A DNA stretch of 38,562 bases from JAJYRX01 sp041655275. Lineage in GTDB: Bacteria; Pseudomonadota; Gammaproteobacteria; Burkholderiales; Burkholderiaceae_B. The notes under the pieces were generated by a model. It made no database searches and had not been told where the DNA came from. It saw nothing but the letters and a program-made list of their open reading frames with translations. Within the stretch, counting starts at the first letter, position 1. Each line of letters starts with the position of its first letter. Both the position numbers and the translations under genes were made by a program. Shown here piece by piece: positions 8,807 through 15,133 of the stretch. The stretch lies in NCBI GenBank assembly GCA_041655275.1, contig JBBAFU010000018.1, positions 1 through 38,562 of the forward strand. The letters are read 5' to 3'.

Positions 8807-9751
8807 TCACTGCCGACCCGGCCGATAAATGAAACGCCGGGACCACTCAACATGGCCGCTCAGCTGAAGGCGCCTCAGCCATTGGTCGGAAACGGCGTCA
8901 TCCATCAAGGGTCCCTGATGCGAAAGTGCGGACGTGAAGTCGTCCTGCCCAGTGACATTACGCGAGATGACCAGGCTCAGCTGAGGCTTGACGGGGTCGA
9001 GGCCCTCCACAATCTCGCCATATTCCGAGCCCATGGCCCGCATGGCCATCAAGTCAGCCACCTGCGCGGGACGTGCGTCCGTGTTGTCGTCATCCATGAC
9101 CAACGTGTGCCATCCGTCGGATGAATCTTCGACATCCTCCAGGCTCATGCAAGGCACACCCAGGCAATCCATAGCCTGCACCTGCGCGTCATCAATAATG
9201 CCGCGTGCAGCATCAAAAACGTCGCTCAGCCGACCCTGGACGCTGCCCATGAGGAAACGCCACACCACATGCGGCCCCACGCCGAACTCTTCAACGGGCG
9301 CCGCGTTTTCAGCACCGTAATCCGCCACCACGCTGGCATGCCGGGCGGGCCCGAGATTGAAGCGCATGACCTCAACATACGCCAGCGGTGGCGCAGTGTA
9401 ATCTTCAACGATGGCAAACTGCGCGCGGTAGCCGATGCGGTAACGGGCATGCGGCAAGGCACCTTCATGGTGGTCGACCAGAGCCACAGCCATCTCCAGC
9501 GGGCTCATATCCGCATCCGGCATGGATATGCCGCCCGTGGCGGGTGGCACGTGCTCCGAGTCGTACCATTCATCGCTGAAGAGCGCCATCGTTGATTCCA
9601 CGTGCTCCAGCCCCGACTCCCCGAAAAAGATCTCGTACCAAGCGGCCTGCTCGGCCTGTATCGCCTCCGGCAACACGATGGCTTGGGCCATGGCCGGCGC
9701 CATCAGCGACAAAGACCCGCCCAGAAAAAACTGCAACAGCCTCGATCGCAT
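8807..9751 (-). CDS. Exported protein of unknown function
   Basis: 314 residues with a clear Sec signal peptide: MRSR, a hydrophobic core (LLQFFLGGSLSLMAPAMA) and an Ala-x-Ala type cleavage site after AMA, so the mature protein should be periplasmic or secreted. The start is well supported by AGAAGGAGG seven bases upstream. The mature part is acidic, with two cysteines in the motif MDCLGVPCM that could form a disulfide. I recognise no family. It lies alone between the helicase gene (convergent) and the nuclease-like gene (same strand, 93 bases upstream of it), and reads as a conserved hypothetical protein rather than a chance frame because of the signal peptide and ribosome binding site. Confidence 0.75.
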   Translation of the reverse strand: MRSRLLQFFLGGSLSLMAPAMAQAIVLPEAIQAEQAAWYEIFFGESGLEHVESTMALFSDEWYDSEHVPPATGGISMPDADMSPLEMAVALVDHHEGALPHARYRIGYRAQFAIVEDYTAPPLAYVEVMRFNLGPARHASVVADYGAENAAPVEEFGVGPHVVWRFLMGSVQGRLSDVFDAARGIIDDAQVQAMDCLGVPCMSLEDVEDSSDGWHTLVMDDDNTDARPAQVADLMAMRAMGSEYGEIVEGLDPVKPQLSLVISRNVTGQDDFTSALSHQGPLMDDAVSDQWLRRLQLSGHVEWSRRFIYRPGRQ

Positions 9752-9844
9752 GGCCCAACCTCCTTCTGATTCTTTGAACTGACTTTAGCACAGGGGTCAT
9801 GCGCGAATGCGGGTCTGGCTGTCCTTCTGGCCGCCGGTGTCGAA

Positions 9845-11071
9845 TCAATCCTGTATCTGAAAAAGCAGATGCTTTCTGTCGGCAAATGCCTCCTTCAGCC
9901 TCACCGCAATCTCCACAACATTCTGTGCAAAAGCGTCGTCACTGGCAAGCGATTCCCACGGCTCGCTTATGCTCCAGTCGCGATAATTGGCTTTCATACC
10001 TTTATTTGCATATAAGATCCATGGCCACCACGTAGTAGAGCTTGAAGGGCCATAGACATCTTCAACGGCCTTATTGATCTCGCGCCATTGCTCAGAGGAA
10101 TAATAATCCCTCGATGATCTTCGCATTCCCCAAGAAAAGTCTCGGCAATCGGACGATTGAAATTCAAAAGTCGGACAAATTTCCTGTCCCTCATCACTCC
10201 AGAAATAAATTTGGAAAGCAAAGCCGCGTTTAGAAACCAACTTATCCTCAGTCCAAATCAACCGCATTTGGTGCGCTCTCAACAATCGCTCCAGATCTTT
10301 TATTAGCTTCAGCATCAATCTGCCCTTCACATCCACCAGTGCGTCTCTTATCGCAAATGCCGCTGCCAGATTCGCAGGACTGGCCTTAATCTCCTTGATC
10401 ACTTCTTCTTGCGCAGACATGTCGAGCCTCCCGTTTATCTTCTCATCGACAAAATGCATAATTTCTTCAATGAACACCCGGACATTGGGCGGTCGCGTGT
10501 GCATCAGGCAACTTTCAAGCCAGTTGTGAATCGCATCAAAATCCAGAAGCCGGAACTTGTGCTCGCGTTCCAAATTTTCCCTGACGGTGTCCTCAATGCT
10601 TGATTCGTCTGGTTCGGAATTGGCAAGGTAAATCAACATCCAGCCGCCGACAGATTTGCTCAGATGTTCGGCGTAGTCCGCCAGCTGATCTTTCTGATCC
10701 ACTGCCCAAGGCTTGTTTTCAATCCCGATTTTCCCCGCACCAGGAATGTCGATAACGATGTCGATACGGCGATTATGAACAGTGGAAACCTCACATTTCA
10801 CTATGGTGTTCAAGAGATCCTTGCCGTTCCACCAGGGCTCAGGCACTGGAAGACGATCCAGGAACAGCTCCAGGTACAAGGCATCCTGACCGTGCCTGCC
10901 ATTTGGACTCAACAGACTCGCCAGAATCCTTGAAAGCCCGTTTTCGTCGCTGACCAGGAAGTCGTACAGACGGAAGTCGGGTGCATATCTACCTCGCAAG
11001 CGCTCTTTCGCCTCACGCAGCACCCGAAGGCGGGTATCGACTTCATGCAGCAATTTGCTTGTAGTGCTCAT
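9845..11071 (-). CDS. PD-(D/E)XK nuclease superfamily protein
   Basis: 408 residues. The N-terminal third holds a PD-(D/E)XK-type core: NRRIDIVIDIPG (the Asp) followed by KIGIENKPWAVDQKDQL (the E-x-K) and a Gln-containing helix, as in the PDDEXK_20-like family (DUF-type proteins of about 400 residues). The rest contains basic and aromatic-rich stretches with no recognised domain. The function is probably DNA cleavage in defence, restriction or repair, but this is inferred from the fold alone. The open frame extends upstream to 11215, but the ATG at 11071 has a GGAG seven bases upstream and begins the conserved part. A palindrome TGATCGATCA lies just upstream (11094-11103). The lower GC content suggests horizontal acquisition. 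Confidence 0.8.
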   Translation of the reverse strand: MSTTSKLLHEVDTRLRVLREAKERLRGRYAPDFRLYDFLVSDENGLSRILASLLSPNGRHGQDALYLELFLDRLPVPEPWWNGKDLLNTIVKCEVSTVHNRRIDIVIDIPGAGKIGIENKPWAVDQKDQLADYAEHLSKSVGGWMLIYLANSEPDESSIEDTVRENLEREHKFRLLDFDAIHNWLESCLMHTRPPNVRVFIEEIMHFVDEKINGRLDMSAQEEVIKEIKASPANLAAAFAIRDALVDVKGRLMLKLIKDLERLLRAHQMRLIWTEDKLVSKRGFAFQIYFWSDEGQEICPTFEFQSSDCRDFSWGMRRSSRDYYSSEQWREINKAVEDVYGPSSSTTWWPWILYANKGMKANYRDWSISEPWESLASDDAFAQNVVEIAVRLKEAFADRKHLLFQIQD

Positions 11072-11093
11072 GTCGTCTCCTGATTGTCGGGTT

Positions 11094-11103
11094 TGATCGA
11101 TCA
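11094..11103. promoter_or_regulatory. Perfect 10-bp palindrome upstream of the PD-(D/E)XK gene
   Basis: TGATCGATCA lies 22 bases before the ATG at 11071. The same decamer, in the same ATGATCGATCA context followed by CAGGAG, is found before higA at 36349-36358. It could be an operator or be chance. Confidence 0.25.
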
Positions 11104-11160
11104 TAGGCGATGTTTGCCGATGTCTATCCTGGCGCCAGTGGCTGGCTATCCAGGGCAGCG

Positions 11161-11296
11161 GGACGGCCTTCACTTTGTTTCTTAGGTGTCCACATTTTGA
11201 ACATCCTCCAGTCATACACCCCCACGTCTTTTCTCCTCAATCTGCGCGGTCACACACCTGAGCTGAGCACCGCCGCTCCCACCACATATTGAGTCC
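11161..11296 (+). repeat. Copy 1 of a diverged ~130-bp repeat
   Basis: Aligned by eye with 12403-12532 in the same orientation: matching blocks include GGACGGCCT/GCACGGCCT, GTTTCTT, CATTTTGAACA/TATTTTGAACA, the CAG-CATACACCCCCA region, CTTTTCTCCTCAATC/CTTCCCCTCCATC, and a final TATTGAGTCC/TATACTGAACACC. I estimate around 60-65% identity with small indels. It contains an imperfect palindrome (GTGTCCA, 5 bases, TGAACAT at 11186-11204) that is perfect in copy 2. The two copies flank the broken HicA-like gene, hicB and the antitoxin fragment. Confidence 0.5.
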
Positions 11297-11481
11297 GTCA
11301 GCCTCGATCATCGAGATTCAGCGCAGGGATAGCTGCTCCCCCTTTTGAGTCATCGCGTATTTTCCGTATGACCGGAATGTCGCAGCTAGGCTGACGGCCC
11401 TGACGAGACCGGGTAAAAAAATAGCGAGCGCTAGTTATCTAGTAGGTTAGTAGCGCCAATATCGACGCAGTCAACACTGGT
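11297..11481. other. Intergenic stretch before the HicA-like gene
   Basis: No gene is seen here. It includes an A-run and TAGCG-AG-CGCTA, a perfect short inverted repeat at 11422-11433, in an AT-rich stretch that could be part of the control region for the toxin-antitoxin pair. Parts of 11320-11400 look like mobile-element end sequence but could not be assigned. Confidence 0.3.
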
Positions 11482-11526
11482 TTGTAATGGCAACGCAAAA
11501 ATAGACTAATGATATCGCTAGTGATA
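11482..11526 (+). promoter_or_regulatory. Candidate promoter and operator of the HicA-like/hicB pair
   Basis: A possible -35 TTGTAA (11482-11487) is 17 bases from a possible -10 ACTAAT (11505-11510). The near-perfect palindrome TATCGCTAGTGATA (11513-11526, one mismatched pair) overlaps the expected start of transcription, three bases before the first ATG at 11529. HicB antitoxins carry a DNA-binding C-terminal domain and repress their own operon, so this is a reasonable operator candidate. Confidence 0.4.
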
Positions 11527-11528
11527 CT

Positions 11529-11842
11529 ATGAATCGTGGAAAAGTAGCTAAAATTCGGGCCAGTCTGCTTGAAATTCGCAAACGTTCGAGAGGACGGCGT
11601 GCACGCGAACTGGAGGTCATTGCTGAGGCGCTTGGCAGGCAGTTAGCGAAGCGTGTGGTAAAGAGCCTACGTGGGTGCGAACAAGAGACCCCGGACTGAG
11701 CCCGCCACTGTCGATCCCAAACCATCCTAAAGACATGAAAGCTGGAACCGTACGCAGCATTGTGGACATGCTCCTATCCGATTGTGACGACTGGGAACTG
11801 TACTTTATGGATAGAGGCCATGGAGACGATCGTAATGACTGA
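11529..11842 (+). pseudogene. HicA-like toxin gene disrupted by a 2-base frameshift
   Basis: Frame 1 from the ATG at 11529 encodes MNRGKVAKIRASLLEIRK through ALGRQLAKR, then turns into unrelated residues and stops at 11699. In the frame two bases over, starting right after that point, the sequence reads GKEPTWVRTRDPGLSPPLSI, then PNHPKDMKAGTVRSIVDML, and runs to a TGA at 11842. The SIPxH...KAGTVRSIV pattern is that of HicA/YcfA-type mRNA interferases. Removing one GT from the GTGT at 11653-11656 would join both halves into about 103 residues. The repaired product would be a HicA-like endoribonuclease upstream of hicB, in the usual order, and its end overlaps the hicB start. Alternatives are an assembly error or recoding; no canonical slippery heptamer is visible. 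Confidence 0.7.
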
Positions 11843-12374
11843 AGCCATTTTGAATGAAAAACGTTTAGACCCTCGCTATATTCGGCGCCTTGTCCCTGAC
11901 GAAGCAGGCGGCTATACGGCAAGTATCCACGAATTCCCGGGATGCATCGCTGAAGGGGATACAGCGGAAGAGGCGTTACAGAATCTGGAAAAGGCTGCGG
12001 CCAGCTGGATAGCCTCAGCGATAGAGACAGGCTATAAAGTGGCTGAACCACTGGATTTTGAAGGCGCCAGTGGCAAAATTGCCTTGCGGATTCCACGGCA
12101 CATTCACCGCCTCGCTGCGGAGCGCGCAGCGCTGGAGGGAACCAGCTTGAATCAATTGATATCCGTCGCGCTGGCCAGCTATCTAGGGCAGCAGGACGGC
12201 CTGGCAAAAAGTATGGGCGCGCTCAAGCAGGCAATAACAAGCTTGTGCGATGCCCCTCAATCAAAGTCCACCGCTCGCGCCGGCGAACGCTCGCGCTCAA
12301 AAGCTGCCATCTCCTCATCAGACAGCCCTGCTTCGCGCCCAATATCCGCCAGCAAATCGCCAAGCCTTACCTGA
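11820..12374 (+). CDS. hicB: HicB-family antitoxin
   Basis: 184 residues from the ATG at 11820 (AGAGG just upstream); an in-frame ATG at 11835 is an alternative start. Residues ~20-75 form the HicB pseudo-RNase H-like fold (YIRRLVPDEAGGYTASIHEF, then PGCIAEGDTAEEALQNLEKA). Residues ~85-125 form a DNA-binding helix-turn-helix or ribbon-helix-helix part (LRIPRHIHRLAAERA...SLNQLISVALASYLGQ). HicB neutralises HicA and represses the operon. The last ~55 residues are Ser/Ala/Arg-rich and do not look like HicB: they are antisense to an antitoxin remnant (12257-12415), so the original end was probably lost by recombination. The toxin partner upstream is frameshifted, leaving hicB without a functional cognate. 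Confidence 0.85.
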   Translation: METIVMTEAILNEKRLDPRYIRRLVPDEAGGYTASIHEFPGCIAEGDTAEEALQNLEKAAASWIASAIETGYKVAEPLDFEGASGKIALRIPRHIHRLAAERAALEGTSLNQLISVALASYLGQQDGLAKSMGALKQAITSLCDAPQSKSTARAGERSRSKAAISSSDSPASRPISASKSPSLT

Positions 12375-12415
12375 CCTTCCGGCTTCACCGCAGCGGCGTC
12401 GGGCACGGCCTGCAC
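12257..12415 (-). pseudogene. C-terminal fragment of a FitA/VapB-type antitoxin
   Basis: Read on the minus strand, this frame encodes QVRLGDLLADIGREAGLSDE, then EMAAFERERSPARAVDFD and a TGA at 12259-12257. This matches the C-terminal toxin-wrapping tail of FitA/VapB-type antitoxins (LGxLLxxIGxEaGL...E). The N-terminal ribbon-helix-helix half is absent: upstream there is only a short lysine-rich stretch and an in-frame stop at 12434-12436. A GTG at 12415 could start a 52-residue product without a ribosome binding site. No PIN-domain toxin is nearby. It overlaps the hicB tail on the other strand, showing that one of the two frames here is secondary. Confidence 0.6.
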
Positions 12416-12532
12416 CTTGTGTTTCTTGCGTGTTCATATTTTGAACACCGCCCAGCCTACACTCCCATCTCTTCCCCTCCATCCCCATGGTCGCATATCG
12501 GGACACCCCCGCCCCCGCCGTATACTGAACAC
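12403..12532 (+). repeat. Copy 2 of the diverged ~130-bp repeat
   Basis: Direct-orientation partner of 11161-11296. It contains a perfect palindrome GTGTTCATATTTTGAACAC (12430-12448, 7-bp arms, 5-bp centre) at its left end and a further TGAACA half-site after the -10-like TATACT at its right end. It sits directly upstream of the ThDP-enzyme gene and may supply its promoter and an operator. Confidence 0.5.
12521..12526 (+). promoter_or_regulatory. -10 element TATACT for the ThDP-enzyme gene
   Basis: TATACT lies 44 bases before the ATG at 12571, in a C-rich context that makes it stand out. No good -35 box is seen at 16-18 bases, so an activator may be needed. Confidence 0.4.
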
Positions 12533-12570
12533 CTTCTGCCATCAACCACAGTGAAACAAGGAGCAGCGAC

Positions 12571-14115
12571 ATGAATGGCGCACGCAGTCTGGTCGAAACA
12601 TTGATTCAATCGGGGGTGGATACCTGTTTTGCCAATCCCGGGACCAGTGAAATGCACTTTGTGGCCGCCCTGGACCAGAGTCCGGGCATGCACTGCGTGC
12701 TGGGCCTGCAGGAGAACATCGTCACCGGCATGGCGGACGGCTATTTTCGGATGGCGCGCAAACCCGCCTGCACGCTGCTGCACTGCGGCCCGGGCCTGGC
12801 CAACGGTCTGGGCAATCTGCACAACGCCCGCCGGGCGCGCAGCGGCATCGTCAATATCGTGGGTGACCAGGCCACCTACCATCGCCCGCACGACGCGCCG
12901 CTCACGGCAGATACCAATGCCCTGGCGCGCACGGTCTCGGCCTGGGTGCACACGAGTACGGAAGCCGCCCATGTCGGGCGCGACGGCGCGGCTGCAGTTG
13001 CGGCAGCACGCCAGTATCCCGGCCAGGTGGCCACGCTCATTTTGCCGTCGGATGCCTCCTGGAACGACGGCGGCCTCATCGCCGCTGCCGTGGCGCCGAC
13101 GCCCCCGGCGCCGCTGGATGCCGGCGCGCTCGAGACGGCCGCACGCATACTGCGCGAAGGCGGGGACAAGGTTCTCCTGCTGCTGGCGGGCCACGCCATC
13201 CTGGAGGAAGGCCAGCAACTCGCCTGGCAGATTGCCCAGGCCACCGGCGCCGGCATCATGATCGATTACGTCACCGGCCACGTGGCACGCGGTCGCGGGC
13301 GTGCGCCCCTGACCCGTGTACCCTATCCCATGGATCAGGCCATAGCGGCCCTGTCGCGCTACGAAGCCATCATCCTGGTGAGTGCCAAGGCGCCGGTGGG
13401 CTTCTTCGGCTACCCGGACATGCCTTCCATCCAGTACCCGCCCCAGGCGCGCCTGCACACCCTGTGCCGCAAGGACCAGGACAGCGTCGCCGCGCTGCAT
13501 GCCCTGGCCGATGCCCTGGGCGCACCCCGCGTGGCCATGCCCGACCCGGGGCCGCGTCCCGAGCCGGTGCGCGGCGCCCCCAGCCCCGAAGGCCTGGCCA
13601 CCACGCTGGCCGCCCTCATGCCCGAAAACGCCATCGTCTGCGACGAAAGCATCTCCTACGGTCGCGGCCTGTACCCCTACACCTTCACCGCCCCCGCGCA
13701 CGATTGGCTGCACCTGGCCGGCGGCGCCATTGGCGATGGCCTGCCCGTGGCCACCGGCGCGGCCATCGGCGCCGATCGCCAGCGCCGCGTCATCAGCCTG
13801 CAGGCCGACGGCTCGGCCATGTACTCGCTGCAAAGCCTGTGGACCCAGGCCCGCGAACGCCTGCCCGTCACCACCATATTGCTCAACAACAACAGCTATA
13901 ACATCCTGCTGGGTGAATATCGCAACGTGGGTGCCACGCCGGGGCAATCGGCCATGAACATGCTGGACCTGCAGAACCCGGGGCTGAGCTGGGTGAAACT
14001 GGCCCAGGGCATGGGGGTCGACGCCGCCCGTGCCGAAACGCTGGATGAATGCGCCGACCTGATGCGCGCGAGCTTCGGCCAGCAAGCCCCTTTCGTCATC
14101 GAGCTCATGATCTAG
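12571..14115 (+). CDS. ThDP-dependent enzyme, acetolactate synthase large-subunit/benzoylformate decarboxylase-like
   Basis: 514 residues in the three-domain ThDP enzyme order. The N-terminal Pyr domain carries the activating Glu48 (GLQENIVTGMADGY). A central Rossmann-like domain follows. The C-terminal PP domain has the Mg-ThDP motif ADGSAMYS...NNNSYN (GDG is ADG here). Annotation pipelines usually call such proteins acetolactate synthase large subunit, but it has no regulatory small subunit nearby and is shorter than IlvB, so it is more likely a 2-oxo acid decarboxylase or lyase of unknown substrate. AAGGAG seven bases upstream supports the start. An isocitrate lyase/PEP-mutase family gene follows 79 bases downstream, suggesting that one enzyme forms and the other cleaves or uses a 2-oxo acid. 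Cytoplasmic. Confidence 0.85.
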   Translation: MNGARSLVETLIQSGVDTCFANPGTSEMHFVAALDQSPGMHCVLGLQENIVTGMADGYFRMARKPACTLLHCGPGLANGLGNLHNARRARSGIVNIVGDQATYHRPHDAPLTADTNALARTVSAWVHTSTEAAHVGRDGAAAVAAARQYPGQVATLILPSDASWNDGGLIAAAVAPTPPAPLDAGALETAARILREGGDKVLLLLAGHAILEEGQQLAWQIAQATGAGIMIDYVTGHVARGRGRAPLTRVPYPMDQAIAALSRYEAIILVSAKAPVGFFGYPDMPSIQYPPQARLHTLCRKDQDSVAALHALADALGAPRVAMPDPGPRPEPVRGAPSPEGLATTLAALMPENAIVCDESISYGRGLYPYTFTAPAHDWLHLAGGAIGDGLPVATGAAIGADRQRRVISLQADGSAMYSLQSLWTQARERLPVTTILLNNNSYNILLGEYRNVGATPGQSAMNMLDLQNPGLSWVKLAQGMGVDAARAETLDECADLMRASFGQQAPFVIELMI

Positions 14116-14149
14116 CCTTTCCCTCCGGCAGGCGTATAGTGAGGCATAT

Positions 14150-14171
14150 CGCCCCGGAAGCCACCGGGGCG
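14150..14171 (+). other. Strong hairpin between two enzyme genes
   Basis: CGCCCCGG, loop AAGCCA, CCGGGGCG: a perfect 8-bp GC stem placed 34 bases after the ThDP-enzyme stop and 23 bases before the next ATG. No T-run follows, so it is more likely an mRNA processing/stability or attenuation hairpin than an intrinsic terminator. A TATAGT at 14135-14140 just upstream could be a -10 box for the second gene. Confidence 0.5.
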
Positions 14172-14194
14172 CACCACGCCTGTACGGAGGTTTC

Positions 14195-15040
14195 ATGTCT
14201 GCCAGCATTGCGGCGCGGCGCGCTGCCTTTCGGGCCCTGCACGAGCAGGGCTGCTTCATTCTGCCCAACCCCTGGGATGCGGGTAGCGCCATCTACCTTC
14301 AGCATCTGGGCTTCAAGGCGCTGGCCAGCTCCAGCGCCGGCTTTGCCTGGAGCCAGGGTCTGGCCGACTACAGGGTCTCGCGCGCCCGCGTGCTGGCGCA
14401 CCTGCGCACGCTGGTCGAGGCCACCGATCTGCCCATCAATGCCGACTTCGAGGCCGGCTTTGCCGACACGCCCGAAGGCGTGGCCGAAAGCGTGCGCATG
14501 GCGGTGGCCACCGGCGTGGCCGGCCTGTCCATCGAAGATTCCTCGGGCCTGCCCGATGCGCCCATACGCGATCTGGGTGATGCCGTGGCCCGGCTCACCG
14601 CCGCGCGCAAGGCCATAGACGAAACGGGGGGCGACACACTGCTCGTGGGGCGTGCCGAGAACTTCCTGCACGGTCGCAACGACATCGAAGACACCATCAC
14701 CCGCCTCAAGGCCTATGCAGAGGCGGGCGCCGACTGCCTGTACGCACCTGCTGTGCGTGAGCGCGCGCATATCGAGGCCATCGTCCAGGCCGTGGCGCCC
14801 AAGCCCGTCAACCTGCTCGTAGGCTCGGCCAGCGAATTCAGTGTGGACGACATTGCCGCCATGGGCGTACGCCGCATCAGCATCGGCGGTGCACTGGCAC
14901 GCACGGCCTGGGCCGGCATGGAACAGGCCATCACCACCTTGCAAAATACCGGACGCTTCGACGGCTTTGCCCATATGATGCCGCACGCCGCGCTCAACGC
15001 CCTGTTCGCTAACCGCCACGACGAGCACCACGACGACTGA
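14195..15040 (+). CDS. Isocitrate lyase/phosphoenolpyruvate mutase family protein
   Basis: 281 residues forming a TIM-barrel of the PEP-mutase/ICL superfamily. Visible are the N-terminal LPNPWDAGSA, the metal-binding segment NADFEAGFAD (family motif D-x-E/D-x-GFG), and GLSIEDSSG with the Glu-Asp pair, then RAENFLHG. It should make or break a C-C or C-P bond next to a 2-oxo acid, with Mg2+. The classical ICL signature KKCGH is missing, so it is not a true isocitrate lyase; 2-methylisocitrate lyase-like, oxaloacetase-like or phosphonomutase-like activities are all possible. GGAGG five bases upstream supports the start. It is probably functionally linked to the ThDP enzyme upstream. Confidence 0.85.
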   Translation: MSASIAARRAAFRALHEQGCFILPNPWDAGSAIYLQHLGFKALASSSAGFAWSQGLADYRVSRARVLAHLRTLVEATDLPINADFEAGFADTPEGVAESVRMAVATGVAGLSIEDSSGLPDAPIRDLGDAVARLTAARKAIDETGGDTLLVGRAENFLHGRNDIEDTITRLKAYAEAGADCLYAPAVRERAHIEAIVQAVAPKPVNLLVGSASEFSVDDIAAMGVRRISIGGALARTAWAGMEQAITTLQNTGRFDGFAHMMPHAALNALFANRHDEHHDD

Positions 15041-15092
15041 ACGCCTGCCCTCACCACCGGGTGGCACACCGGCGGGCAAGCCTGCGCCCCGT

Positions 15093-15098
15093 TACAAT
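15093..15098 (+). promoter_or_regulatory. -10 element TACAAT for the MFS exporter gene
   Basis: TACAAT in the context GTTACAATG, 36 bases before the ATG at 15134. A short inverted repeat CCACC-G-GGTGG lies just upstream, after the preceding gene. The placement argues that translation starts at 15134, not at the GTG at 15104, which would coincide with the start of transcription. Confidence 0.4.
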
Positions 15099-15133
15099 GA
15101 CGGGTGTATCACTTGCCTTCCGGTCCTTCCTGC

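Noticed and set aside
11320..11400. Possible IS-end remnant
   Set aside because: The texture resembles mobile-element ends, but no inverted partner, target duplication or transposase fragment was found, so no element was called.
11640..11670. Programmed ribosomal frameshifting in the HicA-like gene
   Set aside because: No X-XXY-YYZ slippery heptamer or clear downstream stem was seen. A simple GT duplication explains the shift better.
12457..14292. 611-codon open frame on the minus strand opposite the ThDP-enzyme gene
   Set aside because: It mirrors the codon positions of a gene with clear ThDP motifs. Its translation is His/Gly/Arg-rich with no domain, as expected for an antisense shadow in GC-rich DNA.
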